Shown in pieces: positions 49,827 through 58,812 of a DNA stretch of 64,000 nt. This DNA comes from Phyllobacterium phragmitis (GTDB lineage Bacteria > Pseudomonadota > Alphaproteobacteria > Rhizobiales > Rhizobiaceae), in assembly GCF_002980495.1 (NCBI RefSeq), contig NZ_PVBR01000004.1, forward strand, positions 62,001-126,000. The letters run 5' to 3'. Numbering within the stretch: position 1 is the first letter of the stretch; each line of letters begins with the position of its first letter. The notes beneath the pieces were generated by a model that did not search any database, was not told the origin of the DNA, and worked only from the letters and a program-made list of their open reading frames with translations. Position numbers and translations under genes: made by a program.

Positions 49827-51289
49827 TCATACTGCTCCCGGTACTTGCGCACGATATAGAGGGCGAAGATGTTCATCGCGAGCGTAAGGAAGAAAAGGGT
49901 GAGGCCGAGTGCAAAGGCAACCAGCGTCTGTGGCGAATTGAATTCAAGATCACCGGTCAGCTGATTGACGATCTTGACGGTGATGGTCGTCATCGCCTCG
50001 AACGGATTTGCCGTCAGCCTGGCTGCCACGCCGGCGGCGAGCACGACGATCATGGTCTCGCCGATCGCGCGGGATGCGGTCAAAAGCAGGGCGCCAACGA
50101 TACCTGGAAGGGCAGCGGGCAGGATGACGCGCTTGACGGTCTCCGACCGGGTGGCGCCGAGCCCCAGCGACCCGTCACGCATGGTTTTGGGAACGGCGGT
50201 GATGATATCGTCGGAAAGCGACGAAACGAACGGGATCAGCATGATACCCATGACAAGGCCCGCCGTCAGCACGCTCTGGGCCAGGATGAAGCCGGGACCG
50301 CCGGAGATCGCGGCGCTCAGATCCCGGAGAAACGGACCGACGGTGACGAGCGCGAAGAAACCGTAGACGATCGTGGGAATGCCGGCCAGTATCTCGAGAA
50401 GAGGCTTGACCGTGGTGCGAACCCTCGGCGAGGCGTATTCGGCCATGTAGATGGCGGCGAACAGGCCGACCGGCACGGCGAAGAGCATCGCGACGAAGGC
50501 GATGTAGAGGGTGCCTGCCAGAAGCGGAATGAGGCCGAACTGGCCTTCCGAACCGCCCGAACCCGCATCCGCAAAACGCGGATCCCATACCGTGCCGAAG
50601 AAGAAGTTCCACGGCGAAACGACGCTGAAAAAACTGATCGTCTGAAACAGCATCGAGAAGACGATGCCGATCGTCGTCAAAATAGCGATGGTGGATGCAG
50701 CGAGCAGGCCCCAAAGCACGATCCGCTCGACATTGTTGCGGGCACGGGCGCGCGGCCGGATGCCCGATAGCCCGAAGATCAGCCCGGCAATGGCAAGGGC
50801 AATGGCGATACCCGCGCCGACCGTGCGCGCCACGGCGGCTCCCCTGTGCCAGCGCTCGGCGATCGGGATCATATAATCCTGCCCCTCTGAGGCGAGGGCG
50901 ACGCCCTTCGAACCGAGGAGGGAGCGCAATTCCCCATAAGACTGGGGGAGGTTCTGCATTTCGGTGGGATCCAGGCGATCGAGTCCGGCGGCAAGGCTTT
51001 TGACGATGCCCAGCGCGAGGCCACGGCTGGCGACGACACTCTCTTCCGTCTGCGACGGCAGGCTGGCCTCCGCGGAACGATCGAGATAGATCGACGAAGC
51101 TACGGACCATACGGCAATGAAAAGTACAGCAGGCAGGATCGATACGAGGAACACCCACCAGCCATGATAATGGGCGCGGGAATGAACCTTCACCTCTCCG
51201 GTATCTTGGGTACCTGCGCGTCGACGTCCAATGAAGAAGCCAACCAGACCTATTCCGAAGACGATAAGCAAAACCAACAATACGGACAT
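49823..51289 (-). CDS. pstC: Phosphate ABC transporter permease PstC (long form)
   Basis: A 488-residue permease with the core EAA-like loop MRDGSLGLGATRSETVKRVI and six membrane segments in the C-terminal half. The N-terminal 180 residues are extra relative to E. coli PstC (319 residues) and include an additional membrane anchor and a periplasmic stretch. ATG 51289 (MSVLLVLLIVFG) is the likelier start; ATG 51322 lies within the hairpin region. It is separated from pstS by a perfect hairpin. Confidence 0.9.
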   Translation of the reverse strand: MSVLLVLLIVFGIGLVGFFIGRRRAGTQDTGEVKVHSRAHYHGWWVFLVSILPAVLFIAVWSVASSIYLDRSAEASLPSQTEESVVASRGLALGIVKSLAAGLDRLDPTEMQNLPQSYGELRSLLGSKGVALASEGQDYMIPIAERWHRGAAVARTVGAGIAIALAIAGLIFGLSGIRPRARARNNVERIVLWGLLAASTIAILTTIGIVFSMLFQTISFFSVVSPWNFFFGTVWDPRFADAGSGGSEGQFGLIPLLAGTLYIAFVAMLFAVPVGLFAAIYMAEYASPRVRTTVKPLLEILAGIPTIVYGFFALVTVGPFLRDLSAAISGGPGFILAQSVLTAGLVMGIMLIPFVSSLSDDIITAVPKTMRDGSLGLGATRSETVKRVILPAALPGIVGALLLTASRAIGETMIVVLAAGVAARLTANPFEAMTTITVKIVNQLTGDLEFNSPQTLVAFALGLTLFFLTLAMNIFALYIVRKYREQYE

Positions 51290-51322
51290 TAGATTTCCCC
51301 GGTAGCCCCAAATCTCGATCAT

Positions 51323-51353
51323 TCGGACACAGGCGGAAACCGCCTGTGTCCGA
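51323..51353 (-). promoter_or_regulatory. Hairpin between pstS and pstC
   Basis: TCGGACACAGGCGG and CCGCCTGTGTCCGA form an exact 14-base stem with a three-base loop, 15 bases past the pstS stop. On the minus strand it is not followed by a T-run, so it looks more like a partial terminator or an mRNA 3'-end shield than a full terminator. Confidence 0.7.
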
Positions 51354-51367
51354 TTGTACGACTGACC

Positions 51368-52414
51368 TTATTCGGCCTGCATCGTCTTGCCTTCGGCAAA
51401 GGCTGTGCGTTGAGCTTCGCGCTCGGCGTCCGGAGCGGCGACAAGGCCGTATTCGGCGAGCGGGCTGTCAGGTCCGACCATCTGGTCGGAAAGGAAGAAC
51501 TCGACATATTCCTTCAGGCCAGGAATGACGCCGATATGGGCCTTCTTGACATAGAAGAACAGCGGACGGGAAACCGGATATTCGCCGCTCGAGATGGTTT
51601 CAACGGTCGGAACCACGTCATCGACGGTGGCGACCTTCAGCTTGTCGGCATTGTTTTCGTAGAAAGCGAGGCCGAATACGCCGACGCCAGTCTTGTTCGA
51701 TGCGATGCGGGCGAGCGTTTCGCTGTAATCACCATCGATGTCGACGGCCTTGCCGTCCTTGCGCACCTGGATGCAGGCGTTGCCGACGGCCTTTTTGTCC
51801 ATGCCGCTTGCCTTGAGGGCTTCAGCGGCACCGGTTTCCTCACAGCCCACAGCCAGAAGCTTTTCTTCGAAAACTTCGCGCGTGCCGTGCTTTTCACCTG
51901 GAATGTAGGCGGCAATGTCCCAATCCGGCAGGTTCGGATTGACCTGGTTCCACTTGGTGTTCGGGTTGTCCACCACCTTGCCGTCGACGATGACCTTGGC
52001 GGCAAGCGCCGTATAGAGATCCTTCGGCGTCAGCTTCCAATCCGGACCGTTGATATCGGTGGCGAAGACGATACCGTCATAGCCGATGCGGACTTCCTGG
52101 ACGTCCTTGACGCCGGCGTCGGCGCAAGACTTCAGTTCGCTGCCCTTCATGGCGCGCGAGGCGTTGGCAATGTCGATGGTGTTTTCGCCGACGCCCTTGC
52201 AGAATTCCTTGATGCCAGCGCCCGAACCACCGGATTCGACGACAGGCGTCTTGAAGTCCGGGTAGGTTTCACCGAAGGTCTCGGCGACGATCTTGGCATA
52301 TGGCAGAACGGTCGAAGAACCGGCCACCTGAATCTGGTCGCGAGCCTCAGCGGCTGACACCGACACGGCGGCGGCAATCGCCAGCGCAGCGGTCGTGTAA
52401 ATCATCTTGTTCAT
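51368..52414 (-). CDS. pstS: Periplasmic phosphate-binding protein PstS
   Basis: A 348-residue PstS with a Sec signal peptide (IYTTAALAIAAAVSVSAAEA) and phosphate-loop residues in QVAGSSTVLPYAKIV and ESGGSGAGIKEFCKG. It is the first gene of pstSCAB-phoU-phoB on the minus strand. Three PhoB half-sites lie about 65-95 bases upstream of the start. A hairpin follows the gene. Confidence 0.95.
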   Translation of the reverse strand: MNKMIYTTAALAIAAAVSVSAAEARDQIQVAGSSTVLPYAKIVAETFGETYPDFKTPVVESGGSGAGIKEFCKGVGENTIDIANASRAMKGSELKSCADAGVKDVQEVRIGYDGIVFATDINGPDWKLTPKDLYTALAAKVIVDGKVVDNPNTKWNQVNPNLPDWDIAAYIPGEKHGTREVFEEKLLAVGCEETGAAEALKASGMDKKAVGNACIQVRKDGKAVDIDGDYSETLARIASNKTGVGVFGLAFYENNADKLKVATVDDVVPTVETISSGEYPVSRPLFFYVKKAHIGVIPGLKEYVEFFLSDQMVGPDSPLAEYGLVAAPDAEREAQRTAFAEGKTMQAE

Positions 52415-52479
52415 AGGAGCAGCTCCTGTTGGAATGTTGATTGACGCCTCCGACGTCGCTAGCCCTCTACGCGTTCTAT

Positions 52480-52508
52480 ATTACAGAGATATGACAGCAA
52501 TGTTACAG
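52480..52508 (-). promoter_or_regulatory. Tandem PHO box upstream of pstS
   Basis: On the minus strand there are three seven-base half-sites, CTGTAAC, CTGTCAT and CTGTAAT, with starts exactly 11 bases apart (plus-strand positions 52502-52508, 52491-52497 and 52480-52486). This is the PhoB box pattern (CTGTCAT/CTGTAAC repeats, 11-base period), so three direct repeats give two overlapping PHO boxes. TAGAGG about ten bases downstream may be the -10. Confidence 0.88.
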
Positions 52509-52604
52509 AACTGTATCATTGGGCCCGCGTTTCCGGATTCCTGCTGCTTTCCCAATAATTTGCTAGGTTTTTTGGAATTTACCGGATTTTTGGCGGCGCT
52601 TTTC

Positions 52605-53906
52605 TCAAAGCTCTTTCTTCATCGGCTTGCCGGCGACATAGACTTCAGCCACCGCACGATCGTCGCCCATCGTCTGGAGGAGGAACAGTTCCTCGGCAAG
52701 CGTCCGGGCGGTATCCATCCTCATGCGCATGGCAGGCGTCGCCCGGCTGTCAAGGATGGTGATGTCGGCATCCGTTTGCGGCTGCAGCGTTCCGATCCTC
52801 TCTTCAAGCGATAAGGCGCGGGCATTGCCGAGCGTCATCATGTAGAAGGAGTGGAGCGGGGATAGGCGTTGGCCTCGCAGTTGGAGGACCTTGTAGGCTT
52901 CGTCCAGCGTCTTCAGCATCGAAAAGCTGGTGCCGCCGCCGATATCGGTGGCGACCGCGATGCGTACGCCCGCATTATGAAGCTTTTCCCGGTCGAACAA
53001 TCCGCTTCCCAGGAAGAGGTTGGAGGTGGGGCAGAAGACCGCGACCGACCCGGTTTCGGCCATGACCGCCATCTCACGCTCCGAGAGATGGATGCAATGA
53101 CCGAGCAGGGTCTTGCGCCCGAGCAGGCCGTAATGCTCGTAAATGCCGGTATAATCGGGCGCATCGGGATAGAGCGAGTGGGTGAGCGCGATTTCCTCGT
53201 GGTTTTCGGAGAGATGCGTCTGGACGTAGCAATCCGGGTGCTCGCGCACCAGTGCGCCGGCCATCTCCATCTGCTCCGGCGTCGAGGTGATGGCGAAACG
53301 CGGCGTGATGGCATAATGCAGCCGCCCCTTGCCTTGCCAGCGGGCGATCAGCGCCTTGGTATCGTCATAGCCCGATTGCGGCGTGTCGCAGAGCGCCGGC
53401 GGGGCGTTTCGGTCCATCATCACCTTGCCGCCGACCACCCGCATGTTGCGGTGCCGTGCGGCGCGGAAGAAGGCGTCCACGCTTTGCGGATGCACCGAGC
53501 AATAGGCGGCGACCGTCGTCGTGCCATGGCGCAATAGCTCATCCATGAAGCGCTCGGCGACGAATTGCGCATGCTGCTCGTCGGCGAATTTCTGCTCTTC
53601 GACGAAGGTGTAGGTGTTGAGCCATTCCAGGAGCTGGCCGGCATAGGATGCGACCGCCTGCATCTGGGGAAAATGGATATGCGCATCGATGAGACCGGCG
53701 AGGACCAGATGCGGACGGTGATCGGCGATAGGCGTATCCGCGCCTGCCGTCTGCGCCACATCGCGGTATTCGCCCACCGCTTTTATCCGGCCATCCTCGA
53801 CCAAGAGGGCGCCATCCTCAAAATAGCGATAGGAATTCGTGTCGGCGATATCGCGCGGCTCGTCGACGAATGTCAGAATGCGCCCGCGAATCAATAATCC
53901 AGTCAT
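52605..53906 (-). CDS. guaD: Guanine deaminase
   Basis: A 433-residue amidohydrolase with the zinc motif GLIDAHIHFPQM, further metal ligands in THLSENHEEIALTHSL and HCIHL, and the catalytic ATDIGGGTSFSM loop. Guanine is deaminated to xanthine. The start at 53906 overlaps the puuD stop by four bases, so the two are co-transcribed and coupled. Family members closer to ammelide or other aminohydrolases cannot be fully excluded, but the context favours guanine. Confidence 0.92.
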   Translation of the reverse strand: MTGLLIRGRILTFVDEPRDIADTNSYRYFEDGALLVEDGRIKAVGEYRDVAQTAGADTPIADHRPHLVLAGLIDAHIHFPQMQAVASYAGQLLEWLNTYTFVEEQKFADEQHAQFVAERFMDELLRHGTTTVAAYCSVHPQSVDAFFRAARHRNMRVVGGKVMMDRNAPPALCDTPQSGYDDTKALIARWQGKGRLHYAITPRFAITSTPEQMEMAGALVREHPDCYVQTHLSENHEEIALTHSLYPDAPDYTGIYEHYGLLGRKTLLGHCIHLSEREMAVMAETGSVAVFCPTSNLFLGSGLFDREKLHNAGVRIAVATDIGGGTSFSMLKTLDEAYKVLQLRGQRLSPLHSFYMMTLGNARALSLEERIGTLQPQTDADITILDSRATPAMRMRMDTARTLAEELFLLQTMGDDRAVAEVYVAGKPMKKEL

Positions 53907-55159
53907 TTCGTCTTTCCGGCTTTCTTCGTCTCGGCCTGCACAGCCGTCTCGTACCAGGCGGCAAGAAGGCTGCGCTCCTGCGCAGTGACGCCGGTTACAT
54001 TGGCGGGCGGCATGGCATGGGAACGCCCGGCTTGCAAATATATCTCGCGGGCATGGGCGGCGATTTCCACATCCGTCTCCAGCATCACGCCTTTCGGCGG
54101 CGCGATGATGCCCTCCCAGGACGGTTCGCGTGCATGGCACATGGAGCAGCGGCCAAGCACGGTGTCACGCACCTGAGGAAACCGGTCCGATGCCAGGAAG
54201 GACTGCTGCATGGCGGAAGCCTTCGCCTCGCCCAAGCCTTCCTGAAGCACTTTCGGTTCGGTGGAGAGCCACATGATGACGATGAACAGCAGCACCGTGA
54301 CGAGCCAGGTCCAGGTCGGATCACCCTTGCGGGCATGGCGGGTGTTGAACCAGTGGCGGATGGTGACGCCCATCAGGAAGACCAGCGAGGCGATGATCCA
54401 GCTGTAGCGCGTGGCGAAGGCCAGCGGATAATGGTTGGACAGCATCAGGAAGATGACGGGCAGCGTCAGATAATTATTATGGGTCGAGCGCTGCTTGGCC
54501 TGTTTGCCGAGTGCTGGATCAGGCGTGCGGCCGGCGATCAGATCGGCGACGACCTTCTTCTGGTTGGGAATGATGATCATAAAGACATTGGCCGACATGA
54601 TCGTCGCGGTGAAGGCGCCCAGATGCAGGAAGGCGGCGCGGCCGGTGAAGAGATGGGTGTAGCCCCAGGCCATGGCGACAAGCACGAAATAGAGCAGCAC
54701 CATGAGCTGCGTGTCATTCCTGCCGAGCGGCGATTTGCAGATCAGATCATAGGCGATCCAGCCGAATGCGATCGAGGCGAGCGAGATGGCGATCGCCACC
54801 GGCGCCGAAACATCGAGCACATGCGGATCGATCAAATAGAGATCGGCGCCAGCATAATAGACGATGCAGAGAAGCGCAAAGCCCGACAACCAGGTGGCAT
54901 AGGATTCCCATTTGAACCAGGTGAGGTGCTCCGGCATGTGGGCCGGCGCGACCATATATTTCTGGATATGATAGAAGCCGCCGCCATGGACCTGCCATTC
55001 CTCGCCCTGCACGCCTTCAGGCAGGTCGGGGCGTTTCGTCAGCCCCAGGTCGAGCGCGACGAAATAGAAGGACGAGCCGATCCATGCGATAGCGGTGATG
55101 ACATGCAGCCAGCGGGCGGCGAAACTCAGCCAATCCCACGCAATGGCATATTCATACAT
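53903..55159 (-). CDS. puuD: Membrane urate hydroxylase PuuD
   Basis: A 418-residue protein with about eight membrane segments (DUF989 domain: LHVITAIAWIGSSFYFVALD, then LLYFVLVAMAWGYTHLF) and a C-terminal cytochrome c domain with one haem site (LGRCSMCHARE). This is the plan of PuuD, a urate hydroxylase linked to the electron transport chain, which turns urate into 5-hydroxyisourate. It precedes guaD in the same operon, giving guanine to urate breakdown steps. The xanthine oxidase and later genes are not in the window. Confidence 0.9.
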   Translation of the reverse strand: MYEYAIAWDWLSFAARWLHVITAIAWIGSSFYFVALDLGLTKRPDLPEGVQGEEWQVHGGGFYHIQKYMVAPAHMPEHLTWFKWESYATWLSGFALLCIVYYAGADLYLIDPHVLDVSAPVAIAISLASIAFGWIAYDLICKSPLGRNDTQLMVLLYFVLVAMAWGYTHLFTGRAAFLHLGAFTATIMSANVFMIIIPNQKKVVADLIAGRTPDPALGKQAKQRSTHNNYLTLPVIFLMLSNHYPLAFATRYSWIIASLVFLMGVTIRHWFNTRHARKGDPTWTWLVTVLLFIVIMWLSTEPKVLQEGLGEAKASAMQQSFLASDRFPQVRDTVLGRCSMCHAREPSWEGIIAPPKGVMLETDVEIAAHAREIYLQAGRSHAMPPANVTGVTAQERSLLAAWYETAVQAETKKAGKTK

Positions 55160-55247
55160 GCGGTTCCCCTAGTCACTGCGCAGGCTGCGTTGCATCGTTG
55201 GGAACTATAGAAGAGAATTCCGGGAGATGGCCATATGCCTTTTGTCT

Positions 55248-56423
55248 TCAGGGGGCGATCAGGACAAGCCGGCCCTCAAGCAGGCGGATGGTCGCGACAT
55301 CGGCATTTGCGAAGGCAAAGCGCAGAAAGCGTTCCTGGCCCTCACCGAAAAAAGCCCCCGGAAGAGCAAGAACGCCGGCCTCCTTGGCAAGTCTCTCGGC
55401 CACCACGACCGATGACACCCCGTCAAAAGGATGGCGGATGAAGGCGAAATAAGCGCCGATGGCCTCAAGCCGCCAGTCCGGAAGACGCTTCATGACATCG
55501 TGCAGGGCCTCGGCGCGACCGACGATCTCCATCCGGTTCGCCTCGCGCCATGAGCCAAGCGGCGCGATGGCGCGGGCGATAGCGGCCTGTGGGGGGCGCG
55601 GCGCGCATATCTGCAGATTGTCCATGACTTTCGCCACGTTCTCCACCACCTCAGAACCGGCAACGATGGCGCCCAGCCGGTGGCCGGGGATGCAGAAGGA
55701 TTTGGAGAAGCTGTAGAGCTGGATCAGCGTGTCCTGCCAGCCGGGAAGGCTTAGGAGCCGATGCGGCGCCTCGCTGCCGGAAGGCAGGAAATCACGATAG
55801 GTCTCATCGAGGATGAGCCAGGTGCCGTTGGCGCGGCAAAGATCGTAGACAGCCTGCAACATCTGTGGCGGATAGATGGCCCCGGTCGGATTGTTCGGCG
55901 TCACCAGGGCCAGTGCCCTGACATCGCTGGTCAGCGCGCCGGCAATCGCCTGCACGTCGGGCACGAAGCCCTGCGCCGCACTTGCATCGACAAAGCGGCT
56001 CTCGATGCCCAGCATTGCCAGCGTCGATTCATGGTTGAAATAGAACGGATTGGCCATCAGGACGGTATCGCCCGCCCCGGCTACCGCCACGATGGAAGCA
56101 ATGAACGCCTGATTGCAGCCGGCGGTGATGTGCACATTTGCCGCTTCGACCGGCGCGCCGTAGAGATCGGCGACATGTTCGGCATAAGCCTTGCGCAGCA
56201 CCGTTTCTCCCTCGATCGGCCCATAGCCCGTATAGGCCGTGGAAGACGCCGCCTCGCCCAGCCATTGCAGCATGTCGCGATGCGGCGGGTAGCCCGGAAC
56301 GGCCTGCGAAAGATCGATCAGCGGCCCATGCGCGCCTGAATATTCCTCGGCCCAGGCCTGCACCAGGGGAATGGGCGGCGCGGAGAGGTTGGCCACCAGG
56401 GGATTGAAAATCGGAGCCGGCAT
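55248..56423 (-). CDS. PLP-dependent aminotransferase, fold type I
   Basis: A 391-residue enzyme with the PLP-lysine motif LYSFSKSFCIPGHRLGAI and the AGCNQAFIASI and NPTGAIYPPQM segments, typical of class I/II aminotransferases. Substrate is unknown. It stands between puuD and the LysR gene, on the minus strand, 33 bases downstream of the LysR stop. That makes co-regulation with the ureohydrolase cluster possible. Confidence 0.85.
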   Translation of the reverse strand: MPAPIFNPLVANLSAPPIPLVQAWAEEYSGAHGPLIDLSQAVPGYPPHRDMLQWLGEAASSTAYTGYGPIEGETVLRKAYAEHVADLYGAPVEAANVHITAGCNQAFIASIVAVAGAGDTVLMANPFYFNHESTLAMLGIESRFVDASAAQGFVPDVQAIAGALTSDVRALALVTPNNPTGAIYPPQMLQAVYDLCRANGTWLILDETYRDFLPSGSEAPHRLLSLPGWQDTLIQLYSFSKSFCIPGHRLGAIVAGSEVVENVAKVMDNLQICAPRPPQAAIARAIAPLGSWREANRMEIVGRAEALHDVMKRLPDWRLEAIGAYFAFIRHPFDGVSSVVVAERLAKEAGVLALPGAFFGEGQERFLRFAFANADVATIRLLEGRLVLIAP

Positions 56424-56456
56424 GTTTTGATAAGTCCTTGGAATTTGGGTATCAGT

Positions 56457-57491
56457 TCAGGATTTGGTGCGGCGCTTGCTGCCGCGAAGGGGCACTTGCT
56501 TGGAGATGAGTGTGCCGGGATCGGTCTTGCCGTTGCGGCGGCGGATGAGGCGGCGGGCCGCTGTCTGGGGTTCGGCAATGCTGTCTGCGGCAAGAGACGC
56601 GAAAAGCCAGTCGATGAACACCTTGACGATGGGCGCGGCGCGCACTTCATTGCGGCAAGCCACATAGAAAGCATCGTTCGCCGGAACCGTCAGGTCGAAA
56701 GGCACGATCAGTTCGCCCTTGGCGATCAGGTCGCTGGCGGTGATGGTGTCGCCCAGCGCAACACCTTGGCCATGCAATGCCGCCTCGGTCGAAAGCCGGG
56801 CATCGCTCATAAAATGTTGCGGCCCGCGTTGTATGTCTGAGGCATCGGCTGCGGCAAGCCAGGTGTTCCACTCGCGCCCGTCATCGGCATGCAGCATCGC
56901 ATGGTCGCGCAGATCACGCAGCGAGCGCAACGGCCGGCTGTTGAGCAGCGTCGGGCTGACGACAGGGAAAAGCCTGAGGTTGCTCCACAGCCTTGTCCAG
57001 CAATCGGCCCAGTTTCCATCACCGTAGAGGATGCAGATATCGATGCCGGGCGAGCGCAAATGATCCGCATCATTGGATGCAGTCAGCGTCAGGCGGATAT
57101 CGGGATATTGCTCGATGAACTGGTTGAGGCGGGGGATGATCCACAAAGAGAGGAGCGCCGGCACGCAGGTGACGCTCAGTTCCCCGCTGGTCGACGGACG
57201 CTTCACCATCGCGGTCGCCGCAGCGATCTCGGCGAAGGCGTTGGAGATGGAGGGCAGGAGCAGCGCGCCTTGCGCGGTCAGTTTCAGGCGCTGCGCGCTG
57301 CGCTCGAACAGCTTGACGTCAAGCGACGCCTCCAGCGCCTTGATCTGGTGGCTGATCGCGCCATGGGTGACATTCAACTCCTGCGCGGCAAGCGAAACCG
57401 AACCATGACGCGCCGCTGCTTCGAAGGCCCTGAGCGGATTGAGCGGGGGAAGACGGCTTGGCAATGGGGTATCCGAACGGTGTTTTTTCAT
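56457..57491 (-). CDS. LysR-type transcriptional regulator (GcvA-like)
   Basis: A 344-residue LysR regulator with the winged helix LNPLRAFEAAARHGSVSLAAQELNVTHGAISHQIKALE and an effector domain (GELSVTCVPALLSLWIIPRL). It resembles GcvA-like members. The start at 57491 (MKKHRSDTP) lies at the edge of a dyad TGTGAG-N5-CTCACA, so self-regulation is likely. It is divergent from the ureohydrolase gene, which it probably controls. Confidence 0.88.
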   Translation of the reverse strand: MKKHRSDTPLPSRLPPLNPLRAFEAAARHGSVSLAAQELNVTHGAISHQIKALEASLDVKLFERSAQRLKLTAQGALLLPSISNAFAEIAAATAMVKRPSTSGELSVTCVPALLSLWIIPRLNQFIEQYPDIRLTLTASNDADHLRSPGIDICILYGDGNWADCWTRLWSNLRLFPVVSPTLLNSRPLRSLRDLRDHAMLHADDGREWNTWLAAADASDIQRGPQHFMSDARLSTEAALHGQGVALGDTITASDLIAKGELIVPFDLTVPANDAFYVACRNEVRAAPIVKVFIDWLFASLAADSIAEPQTAARRLIRRRNGKTDPGTLISKQVPLRGSKRRTKS

Positions 57492-57507
57492 GTGAGAAAA
57501 CCTCACA
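57491..57507. promoter_or_regulatory. LysR-type T-N11-A operator dyad
   Basis: TGTGAG-AAAAC-CTCACA is a perfect inverted repeat that fits the LysR consensus T-N11-A (TGAG...CTCA). It touches the LysR start codon and includes the GAGG that would serve as its ribosome site. It lies about 175 bases upstream of the ureohydrolase start. Confidence 0.65.
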
Positions 57508-57682
57508 CAAAACGCTATAACAATATCAATTGCATTTCAAAGCATTTTGCAGTGATAATCCGGCAAAAGACGAGGCTGAAAGCCCAGGGGAACAAAATGA
57601 CTTTGATCGTGGCGGAATTCGCTGCGGCTCCGCTTCTCCTGATTTTCGTCTGCCTTTGAACGATGGAACAGGACGGTCGATC

Positions 57683-58744
57683 ATGAATTGGAATGCGAGC
57701 AAGCTCGAGGCATTACGCGCCAAATATGGTGAGAGCCATGGCGGCGACCTTTTCGACCCGGAATTCCGCAAGGTAGCTGACAAGATTTTCTCCAAGAACG
57801 GAACGCGGCTTGCGCCTTATGCCGGTATCCCGACGTTCCTTTCCGCGCCTTATGTCCCGGTTGATGCAAACGAGCCCGATTTCGGCAATCTCCAAGTGGC
57901 GATCACGGGCGTGCCGATGGATCTTGGCGTCACCAATCGTCCCGGCTCACGCTTCGGCCCGCGCGCGATGCGCACCATCGAGCGCATCGGCCCCTATAAT
58001 CATGTGCTCGGCACGGCGCCGGTGTTCGACCTGCGCGTTGCCGATATCGGCGATGTCCCCTTCGCCAGCCGTTACCGGCTGGAGCAGTGCCATGCCGACA
58101 TCGAAAAGCGGATCGGCCAGATTGTGGCTGCGGGCGTGGTGCCGCTTTCGGTCGGCGGCGACCATTCGATCACCCATCCGATCCTGAGGGCTGTCGGCAG
58201 GGACCGCCCCGTCGGCATGATCCATATCGACGCGCATTGCGATACGGGCGGCGCCTTCGACCAGACCAAGTTCCACCATGGCGGACCGTTCCGCAATGCG
58301 GTGCTCGACGGCGTGCTCGATCCGACGCGCACCATCCAGATCGGCATTCGCGGCTCGGCGGAATATCTCTGGGAGTTCTCCTACGAGTCCGGCATGACCG
58401 TCATCCACGCCGAAGAGGTGACGGGGTTGGGCATTCCCGCGATCATCGAGAAGGCGCGGGCGATCGTCGGCGACGGGCCGACCTATCTTTCCTTCGACAT
58501 CGACAGCCTCGACCCGAGCTTCGCGCCCGGCACGGGCACGCCCGAAGTGGGCGGGCTGACAACGCGCGAGGTGCTGGAATTGATCCGCGGCCTCAAAGGC
58601 GTCAATCTGGTGGGCGGCGATGTCGTGGAAGTCGCGCCGCAATATGATTCAACGACGAATACGGCCCATGCAGGCGCGCAGGTGCTGTTCGAGATACTAA
58701 GCCTGATGGTCTTCAGCCCCTTTATCATGGGCAAGCGGAGTTGA
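57683..58744 (+). CDS. Agmatinase-family ureohydrolase
   Basis: A 353-residue arginase/agmatinase-fold enzyme. All six manganese ligands are present: H161 (GGDHSITHP), D183, H185 and D187 (HIDAHCDTG), D272 and D274 (SFDIDSLDPSFAPG). The family includes agmatinase, guanidinobutyrase and guanidinopropionase. It releases urea from a guanidino compound. The neighbours (polyamine-type ABC transporter and a nitrilase-family amidase) favour a scavenging role. Specificity cannot be fixed from sequence. Confidence 0.9.
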   Translation: MNWNASKLEALRAKYGESHGGDLFDPEFRKVADKIFSKNGTRLAPYAGIPTFLSAPYVPVDANEPDFGNLQVAITGVPMDLGVTNRPGSRFGPRAMRTIERIGPYNHVLGTAPVFDLRVADIGDVPFASRYRLEQCHADIEKRIGQIVAAGVVPLSVGGDHSITHPILRAVGRDRPVGMIHIDAHCDTGGAFDQTKFHHGGPFRNAVLDGVLDPTRTIQIGIRGSAEYLWEFSYESGMTVIHAEEVTGLGIPAIIEKARAIVGDGPTYLSFDIDSLDPSFAPGTGTPEVGGLTTREVLELIRGLKGVNLVGGDVVEVAPQYDSTTNTAHAGAQVLFEILSLMVFSPFIMGKRS

Positions 58745-58812
58745 TTTTTCACTGATATAATAACAAGCAGACGGGAACAGCCGGCTTCAAGCCGGGACAA
58801 AGGAGAAGAAAG

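Noticed and set aside
58741-58761. Promoter for the solute-binding protein (TATAAT at 58756-58761)
   Set aside because: The -10 is perfect, but no -35 lies at suitable spacing (TTGATT is only nine bases upstream), so it was not called.
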